DNA of 64,000 bases from contig NZ_JAHXMY010000002.1 in assembly GCF_023149035.1 (NCBI RefSeq), forward strand, positions 310,001-374,000. Reading direction: 5' to 3'. The notes below the pieces were generated by a model. The model saw only the letters and a program-made list of their open reading frames with translations, searched no databases and was not told the DNA's origin. Positions 31,566-41,821 of this stretch are shown in pieces. The position numbers and the translations under genes were made by a program. Numbering within the stretch: position 1 is the first letter of the stretch; every line of letters begins with the position of its first letter. This stretch comes from Microbacterium sp. EYE_78. GTDB taxonomy: Bacteria > Actinomycetota > Actinomycetes > Actinomycetales > Microbacteriaceae.

Positions 31566-32899
31566 TCGAACCCCGTCGCCTGCGCGTCGCGCTCCTCGGA
31601 GCGGGCGCCGTCGGATCCCAGGTGGCACGCCTGCTCCTGACCCATGCCGACGAGCTCGCCGACCGCGCCGGCGCTCCGCTGGACCTGGTGGGCATCGCCG
31701 TCCGCGACGTCGACGCGCCTCGCGAGGCGGACCTGCCGCGCGAGCTCTTCACGACCGACGCCGACACGCTGATCGCGGGCGCCGACATCGTCATCGAGGT
31801 CACCGGGGGGCTGGAGCCCGCGCGGACCCGCATCCTGCACGCCCTGACCTCGGGTGCCGACGTCGTCACGGCCAACAAGGCGCTCCTGGCGACCCACGGC
31901 ACCGAGATCTTCGAGGCCGCCGACCAGGTGGGTGCCACCGTCGCGTACGAGGCCGCCGTCGCCGGCGCGATCCCGATCATCCGTCCGCTGCGCGACTCGC
32001 TCGCCGGTGACCGGGTGCGGCGCATCATGGGCATCGTCAACGGCACGACGAACTACATCCTCGACCGAATGGACCGCGAGGGCCTCGGCTTCGACGAGGT
32101 CCTCGACGAGGCGCAGCGCCTCGGGTACGCGGAGGCCGACCCGACGGCCGACGTCGAGGCGTTCGACGCGGCGCAGAAGGCCGCGATCCTGGCGAGTCTC
32201 GCCTTCCACACCTCCGTCCCGCTCGACGCCGTCCACCGCGAGGGCATCACGGGGATCGACGCGGGCGTCATCGACGCCGCCCGCAAGGCCGGCTACGTCG
32301 TCAAACTCCTCGCGGTCTGCGAGCGCCTGGTCGATCAGCCCGACGCAGCCCCCTCCGGAGAGGCGATCTCGGTCCGGGTCTACCCGGCGCTCGTCCCGCG
32401 CGAGCACCCGCTCGCCTCGGTCCACGGCGCCAACAACGCCGTCTTCGTCGAGGCGGAGGCTGCCGGCGACCTGATGTTCTACGGCGCGGGCGCCGGCGGC
32501 GTGCAGACCGCCTCCGCGGTCCTCGGCGACGTCGTCTCGGCCGCTCGCCGGCACGTCGCGGGCGGCCCCGGAGTGGGGGAGTCGACCCGCGCGGGCCTGC
32601 CCATCGTCCCGATCGGCCGCATCACGACGAGCTGCCAGATCACCCTCGAGGTCGACGACCGACCCGGCGTCCTCGCCACGGTGGCCGGCATCCTCAGCGA
32701 CGGCAACGTGTCCATCGCGACCGTCGAGCAGACCACCTCTGGCGGCGCCGCCGCCGAGGAGGGCGAGGATGCCGTCGCGCACCTCGTCATCGGAACCCAC
32801 ACGGCCCGGGAGCAGGACCTGGCCGACACCGTCGAGCGTCTGGCGGCCACCGCCGCCGTGCGCCGGGTGGTCTCGGTCCTGCGCGTAGAAGGAGACTGA
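31562..32899 (+). CDS. hom: homoserine dehydrogenase
   Basis: A 445-residue enzyme that reduces aspartate semialdehyde to homoserine with NAD(P)H, the branch point to threonine and methionine. The Rossmann motif [14 protein letters not shown] is at residues 12-25, the [11 protein letters not shown] strand near 100, and the [10 protein letters not shown] catalytic-domain signature near 165. A C-terminal ACT domain ([20 protein letters not shown], from about residue 360) indicates feedback inhibition, normally by threonine. It overlaps lysA by four bases. Confidence 0.97.
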   Translation: MIEPRRLRVALLGAGAVGSQVARLLLTHADELADRAGAPLDLVGIAVRDVDAPREADLPRELFTTDADTLIAGADIVIEVTGGLEPARTRILHALTSGADVVTANKALLATHGTEIFEAADQVGATVAYEAAVAGAIPIIRPLRDSLAGDRVRRIMGIVNGTTNYILDRMDREGLGFDEVLDEAQRLGYAEADPTADVEAFDAAQKAAILASLAFHTSVPLDAVHREGITGIDAGVIDAARKAGYVVKLLAVCERLVDQPDAAPSGEAISVRVYPALVPREHPLASVHGANNAVFVEAEAAGDLMFYGAGAGGVQTASAVLGDVVSAARRHVAGGPGVGESTRAGLPIVPIGRITTSCQITLEVDDRPGVLATVAGILSDGNVSIATVEQTTSGGAAAEEGEDAVAHLVIGTHTAREQDLADTVERLAATAAVRRVVSVLRVEGD

Positions 32900-32900
32900 C

Positions 32901-33983
32901 ATGGCACATGTCTGGCGCGGAGTCCTCCGCGAGTTCGCCGACCGACTGGGCGTCACCGACGCCTCGACCGTCGTGACCCTCGGCGAGGGCGGCACACCGC
33001 TCATCCCGGCGGCGTCGCTGTCGCGCATCACCGGTGCCGATGTCTACATCAAGTTCGAGGGCATGAACCCGACCGGCTCGTTCAAGGACCGCGGCATGAC
33101 GGTGGCGCTCTCGCGCGCCGTCGAGCACGGCGCCGAAGCGGTCATCTGCGCCTCGACGGGCAACACGTCGGCATCCGCTGCCGCCTATGCGGCCCACGCC
33201 GGCATCACCGCGGCCGTCCTGGTCCCCGAGGGTAAGATCGCGATGGGCAAGCTGAGCCAGGCCGTCGCCCACAACGGCACGCTCATCCAGATCCGCGGCA
33301 ACTTCGACGACTGCCTCGAGATCGCTCGCGAGCTCGCCGTGGGCTACAAGGTGCACCTCGTCAACTCGGTCAACCCCGACCGCATCGAGGGCCAGAAGAC
33401 GGCCGCCTACGAGGTCGTCAGCCAGCTCGGCGACGCCCCCGACTTCCACTTCATCCCCGTCGGGAACGCCGGCAACTACACGGCCTACTCGCGCGGCTAC
33501 CGCGAAGAGGCCGAGCGCGGCGTCGCGACGCGCGTGCCCCGGATGTTCGGCTTCCAGGCCGAGGGCTCCGCGCCGCTCGTGCGCGGCGAGGTCGTGAAGA
33601 ACCCCGAGACGATCGCCTCGGCCATCCGCATCGGCAACCCCGCGTCGTGGGACCTCGCCCTCGAGGCCCGCGCAGCCACCGACGGCTGGTTCGGCGCGAT
33701 CGACGACGAGCGCATCCTGGCCGCGCAGAAGCTCCTCGCCGGAACGGTCGGCGTGTTCGTCGAGCCCGCCTCGGCGATCAGCGTCGCGGGTCTGCTCGAC
33801 CGTGCCGAGGCCGGGGTCATCCCGAACGGCGCCAAGGTCGTACTGACCGTCACCGGCCACGGGCTGAAGGATCCGCAGTGGGCGCTCCGCAACGCCGACG
33901 GCTCGCAGGTCGAGCCACTCGTCGTGGACGCGACCACGAGCGAGGTCGCGTCGGCGCTCGACCTCACCCGCGTCGCGGGATGA
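32901..33983 (+). CDS. thrC: threonine synthase
   Basis: A 360-residue PLP enzyme converting O-phospho-homoserine to threonine. The PLP Lys is Lys62 in [10 protein letters not shown], the phosphate-binding Gly-rich loop is in [17 protein letters not shown] near 190-205, and the short class (about 350 residues) is the actinobacterial type. AAGGAGA lies just before the ATG, one base after the hom stop. The downstream junction with thrB is ATGA. Confidence 0.97.
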   Translation: MAHVWRGVLREFADRLGVTDASTVVTLGEGGTPLIPAASLSRITGADVYIKFEGMNPTGSFKDRGMTVALSRAVEHGAEAVICASTGNTSASAAAYAAHAGITAAVLVPEGKIAMGKLSQAVAHNGTLIQIRGNFDDCLEIARELAVGYKVHLVNSVNPDRIEGQKTAAYEVVSQLGDAPDFHFIPVGNAGNYTAYSRGYREEAERGVATRVPRMFGFQAEGSAPLVRGEVVKNPETIASAIRIGNPASWDLALEARAATDGWFGAIDDERILAAQKLLAGTVGVFVEPASAISVAGLLDRAEAGVIPNGAKVVLTVTGHGLKDPQWALRNADGSQVEPLVVDATTSEVASALDLTRVAG

Positions 33984-34912
33984 CGATCGCCGGGCGCAGC
34001 GTCGCGGTCCGCGTGCCGGCGACGAGCGCCAACCTCGGCCCCGGGTTCGACACGCTCGGACTCGCGCTGAGCGTGCACGACGAGCTCGTGGTGACCGCCC
34101 TGCCCGAGCCGGGTCTCGAGATCGAGGTCTCCGGCGAGGGCGCCGCCGACGTGCCGACGGATGCCTCGCACCTCGTCGTCCGCTGCATCGCCTACGCCTT
34201 CGAGGCGGCCGGCCGGCCGATGCCCGGCATCCGCCTCACGGCGCACAACACGATCCCGCACGGGCGGGGCATGGGCTCATCGGGCGCGGCCGTGGTCGCC
34301 GGGCTCCTGGCCGCGAAGGGACTGCTCACCGGCGACGTCGAGCTGGGACCCGAGACGCTGCTGCGCCTGGCGACCGAGCTCGAAGGCCACCCCGACAACG
34401 TGGCACCGGCGCTGTTCGGCGGGCTCACGATCGCGTGGATGGACGAGGGCGGACCGCAGCACAAGAAGCTCGCGGTGCACCGCGGGGTGTCCCCGCTCGT
34501 CTTCGTGCCGGAATTCACGATGTCGACGTCGGTGGCCCGCGGTCTCGCGCCGCTGCAGGTGACACGCGAGGACGCGGTCTTCAACGTGTCGCGGTCGGCG
34601 CTGCTCATCGCGGCGCTCACGCAGAGCCCCGAGCTGCTGATGGCTGCGACGGAGGACAAGCTCCACCAGTCGTACCGCGCACAGGCGATGCCCGAGACGG
34701 ACGCGCTCGTGCGCGGTCTTCGCGCCGCAGGCTTCGCCGCGGTCGTCTCGGGGGCGGGGCCGAGCGTCCTCGTCCTCGCCGACGGTCCGGGTCGGCGCCT
34801 CGAGGCGGTCGCCCACGCGGCCGCCATCACCGACACGCGGTGGCAGCCGCTGCTGCTGGCCGTCGATGTCAAGGGTGGTACAGTGAGGGACCATACGGAG
34901 GATGCCACGTGA
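33980..34912 (+). CDS. thrB: homoserine kinase
   Basis: A 310-residue GHMP-family kinase that phosphorylates homoserine with ATP. It opens with [21 protein letters not shown] and carries the GHMP ATP-loop [13 protein letters not shown] near residues 93-105; the third motif is [15 protein letters not shown]. Length and motifs match the family. The last codons overlap a palindrome and a possible leader ORF preceding rho. It is the final gene of the lysine-threonine operon. Confidence 0.96.
   Translation: MTIAGRSVAVRVPATSANLGPGFDTLGLALSVHDELVVTALPEPGLEIEVSGEGAADVPTDASHLVVRCIAYAFEAAGRPMPGIRLTAHNTIPHGRGMGSSGAAVVAGLLAAKGLLTGDVELGPETLLRLATELEGHPDNVAPALFGGLTIAWMDEGGPQHKKLAVHRGVSPLVFVPEFTMSTSVARGLAPLQVTREDAVFNVSRSALLIAALTQSPELLMAATEDKLHQSYRAQAMPETDALVRGLRAAGFAAVVSGAGPSVLVLADGPGRRLEAVAHAAAITDTRWQPLLLAVDVKGGTVRDHTEDAT
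34879..34884 (+). promoter_or_regulatory. candidate -10 (TACAGT) inside the thrB end, for rho
   Basis: TACAGT within the last codons of thrB, 17 bases before the possible leader ORF. It would give rho a leader of about 190 bases. Confidence 0.3.
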
Positions 34913-35009
34913 TCACGTGAATCTGCCCTCCATCGCAATCTGCGAAGCACCGCACACCCCCTCTCGACGGGCCTGCGCATCACCCGTGTTCGCGCGAACA
35001 CCCCTCTGA
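34902..35009 (+). CDS. possible 35-codon leader ORF upstream of rho
   Basis: ATG at 34902 directly after CGGAGG opens a 35-codon frame ([17 protein letters not shown]...) ending in TGA at 35007-35009. It overlaps the thrB end in another frame. The zero spacing between GGAGG and ATG is poor; a GTG at 34917 in the same frame is the other possible start. It covers two palindromes. It could be a leader peptide regulating rho, or chance. Confidence 0.25.
   Translation: MPRDHVNLPSIAICEAPHTPSRRACASPVFARTPL
34906..34919. repeat. 14-bp perfect palindrome at the thrB stop
   Basis: CACGTGATCACGTG, a perfect palindrome overlapping the thrB stop codon (34910-34912). Confidence 0.45.
34986..35001. repeat. 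16-bp perfect palindrome in the thrB-rho spacer
   Basis: GTGTTCGCGCGAACAC, a perfect 16-bp palindrome 76 bases before the rho start. Confidence 0.45.
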
Positions 35010-35014
35010 GGATC

Positions 35015-35036
35015 GGTCCCCGTCGTGGACGGGACC
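35015..35036 (+). terminator. hairpin upstream of rho (thr-operon terminator or attenuator)
   Basis: GGTCCCCGTC (35015-35024) can pair with GACGGGACC (35028-35036) with one bulge and a 3-base loop. No T-run. It lies 40 bases before the rho start. Confidence 0.35.
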
Positions 35037-35076
35037 ATCTGCGGTTATGACGTTCCACATCTGAAAGGGAGCACTC

Positions 35077-37134
35077 GTGGAGTCCATCTCCGAGATCCAG
35101 ACCGGCGACGACGTCGCCACCGGCGGCGCCGTCGCCGACGAGAACACCACCACCGACGCGCAGGCCCCCGTCGAGGCTCCGGCCGCCGACGCGACGCCGG
35201 TCGCCGACGACGCCGTCGCCGCCGAGGAGACGGCTGCCGACGAAGCCGTCGACGCGGACGCGCCCGCCGCCGAGGAGACCGCAGCCGAGGAGACCGCAGC
35301 CGAGGAGACCCCGGCCGCCGAGGAGACCCCGGCCGCGGAGTCGACCTCCGCCGAGGAGACCCCGGCCGCGGAGGAGACCCCGGCCGCGGAGTCGACCGAC
35401 GCGGAGGTCCCCGCCGCAGCGGCCGCGCCCGAGAAGCCGGCGAAGGCGCCCCGCAAGCGCGCGCCCCGCCGCGCGAAGAGCGCTCCCGTCGAGGAGTCCA
35501 CCGCTGACGCCGCCGCCGCCGACGCCGCACCGGCTGCAGACGCCGTCCCGGCTGCGGATGCCGCTCCGGCTGCGGATGCCGCTGAGGCTCCCGCCGTCGA
35601 GCACGAGTCGGCAGCCGACGAGGCCTCCGCGCCCGCATCGGACGAGGCGACCGCCACTGAGGCGCAGGACGCGCCCGCATCCGCCGAGGAGGCGCCCGCC
35701 GACGGCGAGGGGTCGGGCCGCAGCCGCAGCCGGTCCCGCAGCCGCAACCGCAACCGCAACAAGGGCGAGAGCGGCAACGCGCAGAACGGCAACGCGCAGA
35801 ACGGCAACGCGCAGACGCCGGCCGACAAGCCCGCCGTCGAGTCGACGTCCGACGACGACCAGGGGCAGGGTCAGGGTCGAGGCCGCCAGCGCAACAAGCG
35901 CCGCGGACAGAACACGAACGACGAGTTCGAGACCGAGATCAACGAAGACGACGTCCTCATCCCGATCGCCGGCATCCTCGACGTCCTGGACAACTACGCC
36001 TTCGTCCGCACCACCGGATACCTCCCCGGTCAGAACGACGTCTACGTCTCGCTCGGGCAGGTCAAGAAGTACAACCTGCGCAAGGGCGACGCCGTCGTCG
36101 GTGCGATCAAGCAGCCCCGCGAGGGCGAGCAGTCCAGCCGCCAGAAGTACAACGCACTCGTGAAGGTCGACGCCATCAACGGCCTCTCGGTCGACGACGC
36201 CGCGACGCGTGTCGAGTTCGGCAAGCTGACCCCGCTGTACCCGCAGGAGCGCCTGCGCCTCGAGACGGCGCCCGAGAAGCTCACGCAGCGCATCATCGAC
36301 CTCGTGGCGCCCATCGGCAAGGGGCAGCGCGGTCTCATCGTCGCGCCGCCGAAGGCGGGCAAGACGATCGTGCTGCAGCAGATCGCGAACGCCATCGCGA
36401 CGAACAACCCCGAGGTCCACCTGATGGTCGTCCTCGTCGACGAGCGGCCCGAAGAGGTCACCGACATGCAGCGCACGGTCAAGGGCGAGGTCATCGCCTC
36501 GACCTTCGACCGTCCTGCCGAGGACCACACCACGGTCGCGGAGCTCGCCATCGAGCGTGCCAAGCGCCTCGTCGAACTCGGTCGCGACGTCGTCGTCCTC
36601 CTCGACTCGATCACCCGCCTCGGCCGCGCCTACAACATCTCGGCGCCGACCTCGGGCCGCGTGCTCACCGGTGGTGTCGACGCGTCCGCGCTCTACCCGC
36701 CCAAGCGGTTCTTCGGAGCGGCGCGCAACATCGAGAACGGCGGCTCGCTCACGATCCTCGCGACTGCGCTCGTCGAGACCGGCTCCAAGATGGACGACGT
36801 CATCTTCGAGGAGTTCAAGGGCACCGGCAACAGCGAGCTGCGCCTGTCGCGCCAGCTGGCGGACAAGCGCATCTTCCCGGCGGTCGACGTCAACGCGTCC
36901 TCCACGCGCCGCGAGGAGATGCTGATGTCGGCGGACGAGGTCAAGATCACGTGGAAGCTGCGCCGCGCCCTCGCCGGGCTCGACCCGCAGCAGGCCCTCG
37001 AGGTCGTGCTGGGCAAGCTCAAGGAGACCCAGTCCAACGTCGAGTTCCTCGTGCAGATGCAGAAGTCGATCCCGGCTCCCGCGCACGGCAACGGCGGTGG
37101 CCACGGCCACGGACACGAGAACAGCATCCGCTGA
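35077..37134 (+). CDS. rho: transcription termination factor Rho with long disordered N-terminus
   Basis: A 685-residue hexameric RNA helicase that terminates transcription. Residues 1 to about 280 are low-complexity: Ala/Glu/Pro repeats, a basic [12 protein letters not shown] patch, a [16 protein letters not shown] stretch and NAQNG repeats. The RNA-binding cold-shock-like domain follows (~285-360, [18 protein letters not shown]), then the ATPase with P-loop APPKAGKT near 424-431 and the Q/R-loop helicase parts. The start is GTG at 35077 with AAGGGAG upstream; an in-frame TGA at 35062 rules out a longer protein. The usual N-terminal helical Rho_N module is not recognisable. Confidence 0.97.
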   Translation: MESISEIQTGDDVATGGAVADENTTTDAQAPVEAPAADATPVADDAVAAEETAADEAVDADAPAAEETAAEETAAEETPAAEETPAAESTSAEETPAAEETPAAESTDAEVPAAAAAPEKPAKAPRKRAPRRAKSAPVEESTADAAAADAAPAADAVPAADAAPAADAAEAPAVEHESAADEASAPASDEATATEAQDAPASAEEAPADGEGSGRSRSRSRSRNRNRNKGESGNAQNGNAQNGNAQTPADKPAVESTSDDDQGQGQGRGRQRNKRRGQNTNDEFETEINEDDVLIPIAGILDVLDNYAFVRTTGYLPGQNDVYVSLGQVKKYNLRKGDAVVGAIKQPREGEQSSRQKYNALVKVDAINGLSVDDAATRVEFGKLTPLYPQERLRLETAPEKLTQRIIDLVAPIGKGQRGLIVAPPKAGKTIVLQQIANAIATNNPEVHLMVVLVDERPEEVTDMQRTVKGEVIASTFDRPAEDHTTVAELAIERAKRLVELGRDVVVLLDSITRLGRAYNISAPTSGRVLTGGVDASALYPPKRFFGAARNIENGGSLTILATALVETGSKMDDVIFEEFKGTGNSELRLSRQLADKRIFPAVDVNASSTRREEMLMSADEVKITWKLRRALAGLDPQQALEVVLGKLKETQSNVEFLVQMQKSIPAPAHGNGGGHGHGHENSIR
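35263..35397 (+). repeat. tandem repeat coding for (P)AAEET/ST units in Rho
   Basis: Eight or nine imperfect units of 15-18 bases, each coding for [11 protein letters not shown] or PAAEST, at Rho residues 63-107. The near-identical DNA units suggest recent slippage expansion. Confidence 0.75.
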
Positions 37135-37141
37135 TCGACCG

Positions 37142-38215
37142 GTGTTCGAGTCCGTCCAGACGCTGATCGACGAGCACCGCGCGGTCCAGGAGGAACTCTC
37201 CGACCCCGCGGTGCACGCCGATGCGGCGCGCGCGAAACGCGTCAACCGGCGCTACGCCGAACTGTCGCGCATCGTGGCGGCCCACGACGCGTGGCGCGCG
37301 GCCTCGGACGACCTCGACGCCGCACGCGAGCTCGCGAAGGAGGATGCGGCCTTCGGCGAGGAGGTGCCGGCACTCGAGCAACGCCTCGCCGAGTCGCAGG
37401 AGCGACTGCGGCGCCTGCTGATCCCGCGCGACCCCGACGACGCGCGCGACGTGATCCTCGAGATCAAAGCGGGGGAGGGCGGCGCCGAGTCGGCGCTGTT
37501 CGCTGCGGACCTGCTCCGCATGTACCTGCAGTACGCGGCATCGCGGGGGTGGAAGACCGAGCTGCTCGAACGCAACGAGTCCGACCTCGGGGGCTATAAG
37601 GACGTCCAGATCGCGATCAAGGGCGGCTCGACCGACCCGGCGCAGGGCGTCTGGGCGCACCTGAAGTACGAGGGCGGGGTGCACCGCGTGCAGCGTGTGC
37701 CCGCGACCGAGTCGCAGGGCCGCATCCACACGTCCACGACCGGCGTCCTCGTCTTCCCCGAGGTCGACGAGCCCGAAGAGATCCAGATCGACGCGAACGA
37801 CCTGAAGATCGATGTCTTCCGGTCGTCGGGGCCTGGCGGGCAATCCGTGAACACCACGGACTCCGCCGTCCGCATCACGCACGTGCCGACCGGCATCGTG
37901 GTGTCGATGCAGAACGAGAAAAGTCAGCTGCAGAACCGTGAGGCGGGGATGCGGGTGCTCCGCGCCCGCCTGCTCGCGAAGCAGCAGGAGGAGCGGGACG
38001 CCGCGGCATCCGATGCCCGCAGGTCGCAGATCCGCGGCATGGACCGCTCCGAGCGCATCCGCACCTACAACTTCCCCGAGAACCGGATCGCCGACCACCG
38101 CACCGGCTATAAGGCCTACAACCTCGACCAGGTGATGGACGGGGCGCTCGGCCCGATCATCGAGTCCGCGATCGCCGCGGACGAGGAGGCTCGGCTCGCC
38201 GCGCTGGGCGACTGA
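37142..38215 (+). CDS. prfA: peptide chain release factor 1
   Basis: A 357-residue release factor recognising UAA and UAG. The GGQ catalytic motif is at residues 232-234 ([17 protein letters not shown]). The codon-recognition tripeptide is PAT in [13 protein letters not shown], the RF1 type rather than the SPF of RF2. The start is GTG at 37142, 7 bases after the rho stop. The gene product is expected to be methylated on Gln234 by the PrmC encoded at 40863. The 3' end converges with cysE. Confidence 0.96.
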   Translation: MFESVQTLIDEHRAVQEELSDPAVHADAARAKRVNRRYAELSRIVAAHDAWRAASDDLDAARELAKEDAAFGEEVPALEQRLAESQERLRRLLIPRDPDDARDVILEIKAGEGGAESALFAADLLRMYLQYAASRGWKTELLERNESDLGGYKDVQIAIKGGSTDPAQGVWAHLKYEGGVHRVQRVPATESQGRIHTSTTGVLVFPEVDEPEEIQIDANDLKIDVFRSSGPGGQSVNTTDSAVRITHVPTGIVVSMQNEKSQLQNREAGMRVLRARLLAKQQEERDAAASDARRSQIRGMDRSERIRTYNFPENRIADHRTGYKAYNLDQVMDGALGPIIESAIAADEEARLAALGD

Positions 38216-38218
38216 GCC

Positions 38219-38797
38219 TCAGATGTGGTACTCGGGCGCCATCAGGATCGTCCGCGTGTCCTCGCCCGCCGCGCGTCGACGCGCCCGTGCGGGGACGCCG
38301 ACGAGCACCGAGTCGGCGGGGGCGTCCTTCGTCACGACGGCGTTGGCGCCGATCACCGAGTGCGCACCGATGACGACGGGGCCGAGGATCTTCGCCCCGG
38401 CGCCGACGGCGACGCCGTCTTCGAGGGTGGGATGCCGCTTGCCCCCGTCGCGGGTGCGCCCGCCGAGGGTGACCCCGTGGTAGAGCATCACGTCGTCGCC
38501 GACCTCGGCCGTCTCGCCGATGACGACGCCCATGCCGTGGTCGATGAAGAATCGGCGACCGATCGTCGCGCCCGGGTGGATCTCGATCCCGGTGAGCCAG
38601 CGGGACACCTGGGAGATCGCGCGAGCGGGGAAGCGCCACCCGCGCGTCCACAACGTGTGGGCGATCCGGTGACTCCACACGGCGTGGAGACCGGGGTAGA
38701 GGAGGGCGATCTCGACGCCGCCGCGGGCGGCCGGGTCGCGGAGCTTGGCAGCGGCGATGTCCTCGCGCGCCGCCCGCAGCATGTCGCCCGCGCTCAC
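38219..38797 (-). CDS. cysE: serine O-acetyltransferase
   Basis: A 192-residue enzyme making O-acetylserine from serine and acetyl-CoA, the first step of cysteine synthesis. An N-terminal helical part ([12 protein letters not shown]) is followed by a left-handed beta-helix of hexapeptide repeats, with [22 protein letters not shown] and the catalytic HP segment in [12 protein letters not shown]. It is the short EpsC form. The start is GTG at 38797, overlapping the stop of the upstream cysK (GTGA), so the two are translated together and can form the cysteine synthase complex. It ends EYHI, and a terminal Ile is what CysK binds in that complex. Confidence 0.95.
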   Translation of the reverse strand: MSAGDMLRAAREDIAAAKLRDPAARGGVEIALLYPGLHAVWSHRIAHTLWTRGWRFPARAISQVSRWLTGIEIHPGATIGRRFFIDHGMGVVIGETAEVGDDVMLYHGVTLGGRTRDGGKRHPTLEDGVAVGAGAKILGPVVIGAHSVIGANAVVTKDAPADSVLVGVPARARRRAAGEDTRTILMAPEYHI

Positions 38798-39741
38798 GAG
38801 GCGACCTCCTCGCGGAGGTCGGCGTAGAGCGCCGTCGAGAGGTAGCGCTCACCGGCATCCGGGATCACGACGACGATGCGCGCGCCCGCCGACTCGGGCC
38901 GTCGGGCGATCTCCAGCGCCGCCCAGACCGCGGCTCCCGCCGACATGCCCGCGAGGATGCCCTCATCCGTGGCGAGCGCACGCGCGACGCGGATCGCGTC
39001 GTCGAACTCGGCGTCGAAGATCTCGTCGACGACGCTCCGGTCGAGGACATCCGGCACGAAGTTCGGCCCGATGCCCTGGATGCGGTGTCCGCCCGCGCGT
39101 CCTTCGGTGAGGACGGGGGAGTCCTTCGGCTCGACGAGCGCGACCCGGACCGCGGCATCCTTCGACTTCAAGGCCTGGCCGACGCCCGTCACGGTGCCGC
39201 CGGTGCCGGATCCCGCGACGAACCAGTCGACCCGGCCCTCGGTGTCCGCCCAGATCTCCTCGGCCGTCGTCCGGCGGTGGATCTCGGCGTTCGCCTGGTG
39301 CTCGAACTGGCGGGCGAGGATCGCCCCGGGGGTCTCCGCCACGATTCGCTTCGCGGTGTCGACCGCCTCGGTCATGCCCTTGTGCGGATCGGTGAGCACG
39401 AGTTCGGCCCCGTAGGCCTTCAGCAGCGTCCGACGTTCCTTCGACATCGAGGCGGGCATCGTCAGGATGACGCGGTAGCCGCGCGCGGCCCCGATCAGCG
39501 CCAGCGCGATGCCGGTGTTCCCGCTCGTGGACTCCACGATCGTCCCACCGGGCGGCAGTTTGCCCGCCGCCTCGGCAGCCTCCACGAGGGCAAACCCGAG
39601 CCTGTCCTTCACGCTCGCGCCGGGGTTGTAGAACTCCAGCTTCGCGAGGACCTCGGCGTGCAGACCGCGCGTGAGCGTGTGCAGGCGCACCAGCGGCGTG
39701 CGGCCGAAGGCGTGGGTGATGTCGGGGAGGATGCCGGGCAC
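38794..39741 (-). CDS. cysK: cysteine synthase A (O-acetylserine sulfhydrylase), copy adjacent to cysE
   Basis: A 315-residue PLP enzyme that adds sulfide to O-acetylserine. The PLP Lys45 is in GASVKDR, the Asn-loop is [10 protein letters not shown] near residue 71, and the phosphate-binding loop is [12 protein letters not shown] near 178. GIGPNFVP and [14 protein letters not shown] complete the family set. The start is GTG at 39741, with AAAGG about 9 bases upstream. It sits 22 bases downstream of a second cysK gene and overlaps cysE. Confidence 0.93.
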   Translation of the reverse strand: MPGILPDITHAFGRTPLVRLHTLTRGLHAEVLAKLEFYNPGASVKDRLGFALVEAAEAAGKLPPGGTIVESTSGNTGIALALIGAARGYRVILTMPASMSKERRTLLKAYGAELVLTDPHKGMTEAVDTAKRIVAETPGAILARQFEHQANAEIHRRTTAEEIWADTEGRVDWFVAGSGTGGTVTGVGQALKSKDAAVRVALVEPKDSPVLTEGRAGGHRIQGIGPNFVPDVLDRSVVDEIFDAEFDDAIRVARALATDEGILAGMSAGAAVWAALEIARRPESAGARIVVVIPDAGERYLSTALYADLREEVAS

Positions 39742-39763
39742 GGCGGGCCTTTCTGGCGGGAGC

Positions 39764-40699
39764 TCAGTCGCGCAGGTTCTCGAACAGCGCCGTCGACAGG
39801 TAGCGCTCCCCGAAGGACGGGATGATGACGACGATGTTCTTGCCCTCGGCCTCAGGACGCGCCGCGACCTGCAGCGCCGCCCAGACGGCTGCACCGGAGG
39901 AGATCCCGACGAGGATGCCCTCATTCTGCGCGACCTCGCGGGCCGTGGCGATGGCGTCGTCGAACTCGACGTCCTGCACCTCGTCGATCACACCCTGGTC
40001 GAGGATCGGGGGGACGAAGTTCGGGCCGATGCCCTGGATCTTGTGCGGGCCGGGCTTGCCCTCGGTCAGCAGCGGGGAGTCCTTCGGTTCGACCGCGACC
40101 ACCTTCGCCGACGGCACGCGCTCCTTGAGCACCTGGCCGACGCCCGTGATGGTGCCGCCCGTGCCGATGCCGGCGACGAAGTAGTCGACCGCGCCGTCGG
40201 TGTCGCGCAGGATCTCCTCGGCGGTGGTCTTGCGGTGGATCTCGACGTTCGCCTGGTTCGCGAACTGCTTCGCGAGCACCGCTCCCGGCGTCTCGGACGC
40301 GATGCGCTCGGCCTCGCCGACGGCGCCCTTCATGCCGAGGGAGGGATCGGTCAGGACGAGCTCGGCGCCGTAGGCGCGCAGCAGCATCCGGCGCTCGATC
40401 GACATCGACGAGGGCATCGTCAGGATGACCTTGTAGCCGCGCGCGGCGCCGACCATCGCGAGGGCGATGCCGGTGTTGCCGCTCGTGCCCTCGACGATCG
40501 TCCCGCCGGGCTGGAGCTCTCCGGAGGCCTCGGCAGCGTCGACGATCGCGACACCAAGGCGGTCCTTCACCGAGGAGGCCGGGTTGTAGAACTCGAGCTT
40601 GGCCAGCACGGTGCCGGGCAGGCCCTCGGACACGCGGTTCAGTCGGACGAGGGGGGTGTTGCCGAATGCGCTCGTGATGTCGGAGTGGATGCCGGTCAT
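39764..40699 (-). CDS. cysK: cysteine synthase, second tandem copy
   Basis: A 311-residue paralogue of the neighbouring cysteine synthase, alignable from end to end. Lys45 is in SSVKDR, with [22 protein letters not shown] and GIGPNFVPP all present. As both copies keep every catalytic element, both are probably active; one may prefer another sulfur donor or act as a cystathionine beta-synthase-like enzyme. The ATG at 40699 has GGAAGG upstream and a TAGGCT -10 at 40747-40752. It is the first gene of the cysK-cysK-cysE operon. Confidence 0.92.
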   Translation of the reverse strand: MTGIHSDITSAFGNTPLVRLNRVSEGLPGTVLAKLEFYNPASSVKDRLGVAIVDAAEASGELQPGGTIVEGTSGNTGIALAMVGAARGYKVILTMPSSMSIERRMLLRAYGAELVLTDPSLGMKGAVGEAERIASETPGAVLAKQFANQANVEIHRKTTAEEILRDTDGAVDYFVAGIGTGGTITGVGQVLKERVPSAKVVAVEPKDSPLLTEGKPGPHKIQGIGPNFVPPILDQGVIDEVQDVEFDDAIATAREVAQNEGILVGISSGAAVWAALQVAARPEAEGKNIVVIIPSFGERYLSTALFENLRD

Positions 40700-40746
40700 G
40701 GGATGCCTTCCGTGGGCGGTCGTGGGGCGGGTGGATGCCGTCTTCC

Positions 40747-40752
40747 AGCCTA
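40747..40752 (-). promoter_or_regulatory. -10 hexamer TAGGCT for the cysK-cysK-cysE operon
   Basis: TAGGCT on the minus strand, 47 bases before the ATG at 40699. Confidence 0.5.
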
Positions 40753-40846
40753 CGGCGGCGGGGAGGCCGGGGCCCGACTGTGACGCCGCACGACCGTCGT
40801 CGCTCGTCACCGATCGTCGCCGCCCGCCGCCGTCGCGGCGCCGCGG

Positions 40847-40852
40847 TATCCT
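40847..40852 (+). promoter_or_regulatory. -10 hexamer TATCCT for prmC
   Basis: TATCCT, 10 bases before the ATG at 40863. Confidence 0.45.
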
Positions 40853-40862
40853 GGCAGCTCCC

Positions 40863-41753
40863 ATGTCGACTTCCCGGACCTCCGACGCGCCCGCCGGCAG
40901 CGCTGTGGCGCAGCTGCTGCGCGATGCCGCCGCCCGCCTGGCCGCGGCGGGCGTGGCGACGCCCGACGTCGACGCCGAACTCCTCGCCGCGCACGTCCTG
41001 GACATCGGCCGTGGCGAGCTGGCGGCTGCGTCCCTCCGAGGGGATCGGATGCCGGAGCAGGCCGCCACGCGCTTCGCCGCCCTCGTCGAGCGTCGCGCCG
41101 CTCGGGAGCCCCTCCAGCACCTCACCGGGCACGCCCCCTTCCGACACCTTGAGCTGCGCGTCGGCCCCGGCGTCTTCGTCCCGCGGCCCGAGACCGAGAT
41201 GGTCGCGCAGCTCGCCATCGACGCGCTGCGCTCGGCGGCGTCCGGCTCGCCGATCGCAGTCGACCTCGGGACCGGCAGCGGTGCGCTCGCCCTCGCGATG
41301 GCGACGGAGGTCCCGCACGCGCTCGTGCACGCCGCCGAGAACTCGGTCGATGCGTTCATCTGGGCCAAGGAGAACTTCGCCCGTCTCGCGCCGCAGGCCC
41401 GGCTGGCGTTCATCGACCTCGCGCGGGCCTTCCCCGACCTCGACGGCGCCGTCTCGGTCGTGGTCTCGAACCCGCCGTACGTCCCCGACGACGCGATCCC
41501 GCGCGACCCCGAGGTGCGCCACTGGGACCCGCCGGCCGCGCTCTACGGCGGTGCGGACGGGCTCGACGTCGTCCGGGTCCTCTCGGGCGTCGCGCTGCGG
41601 CTCCTCCACCCGGGCGGCACCCTCGTGATCGAGCACGGCGAATGGCAGGGGGAGCCGATCCGCGACCTCCTCGCCGCCGACGGCTGGCGCGCCGCCTCGA
41701 CGCACCGCGACCTGACCCTGCGCGACCGGGCCACCACGGCCATCCGTCCCTGA
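40863..41753 (+). CDS. prmC: release-factor glutamine methyltransferase
   Basis: A 296-residue SAM enzyme that methylates the GGQ glutamine of release factors. An N-terminal helical domain (to about residue 90) has the [12 protein letters not shown] segment. The SAM motif is [13 protein letters not shown] near 137, and the NPPY catalytic motif is near residue 203, followed by [13 protein letters not shown]. Its substrate prfA lies 2.6 kb upstream, separated by the opposite-strand cys operon, so prmC has its own promoter here. Confidence 0.95.
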   Translation: MSTSRTSDAPAGSAVAQLLRDAAARLAAAGVATPDVDAELLAAHVLDIGRGELAAASLRGDRMPEQAATRFAALVERRAAREPLQHLTGHAPFRHLELRVGPGVFVPRPETEMVAQLAIDALRSAASGSPIAVDLGTGSGALALAMATEVPHALVHAAENSVDAFIWAKENFARLAPQARLAFIDLARAFPDLDGAVSVVVSNPPYVPDDAIPRDPEVRHWDPPAALYGGADGLDVVRVLSGVALRLLHPGGTLVIEHGEWQGEPIRDLLAADGWRAASTHRDLTLRDRATTAIRP

Positions 41754-41806
41754 GCGTTCGCGCGTCTCCGCCGCGCCCCTCCCAGGCGCCGGCGGGCTCG
41801 TCCTCG

Positions 41807-41812
41807 TAGAAT
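41807..41812 (+). promoter_or_regulatory. -10 hexamer TAGAAT for the Sua5-type gene
   Basis: TAGAAT, 9 bases before the ATG at 41822. Confidence 0.5.
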
Positions 41813-41821
41813 GCTGCGGAT

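Noticed and set aside
34986-35001. LexA/SOS box in the palindrome before rho
   Set aside because: The actinobacterial box has CGAAC then GTTCG; here the half-sites are in the reverse order with a GCGC centre.
35263-35820. CRISPR array or mobile repeat
   Set aside because: The repeats are in frame inside rho, with no spacers or cas genes; they code for a low-complexity protein segment.
34192-37245. A 1017-codon antisense frame over thrB and rho
   Set aside because: Shadow of the real genes; the Gly/Arg/Ser-rich low-complexity translation only mirrors the rho repeats.
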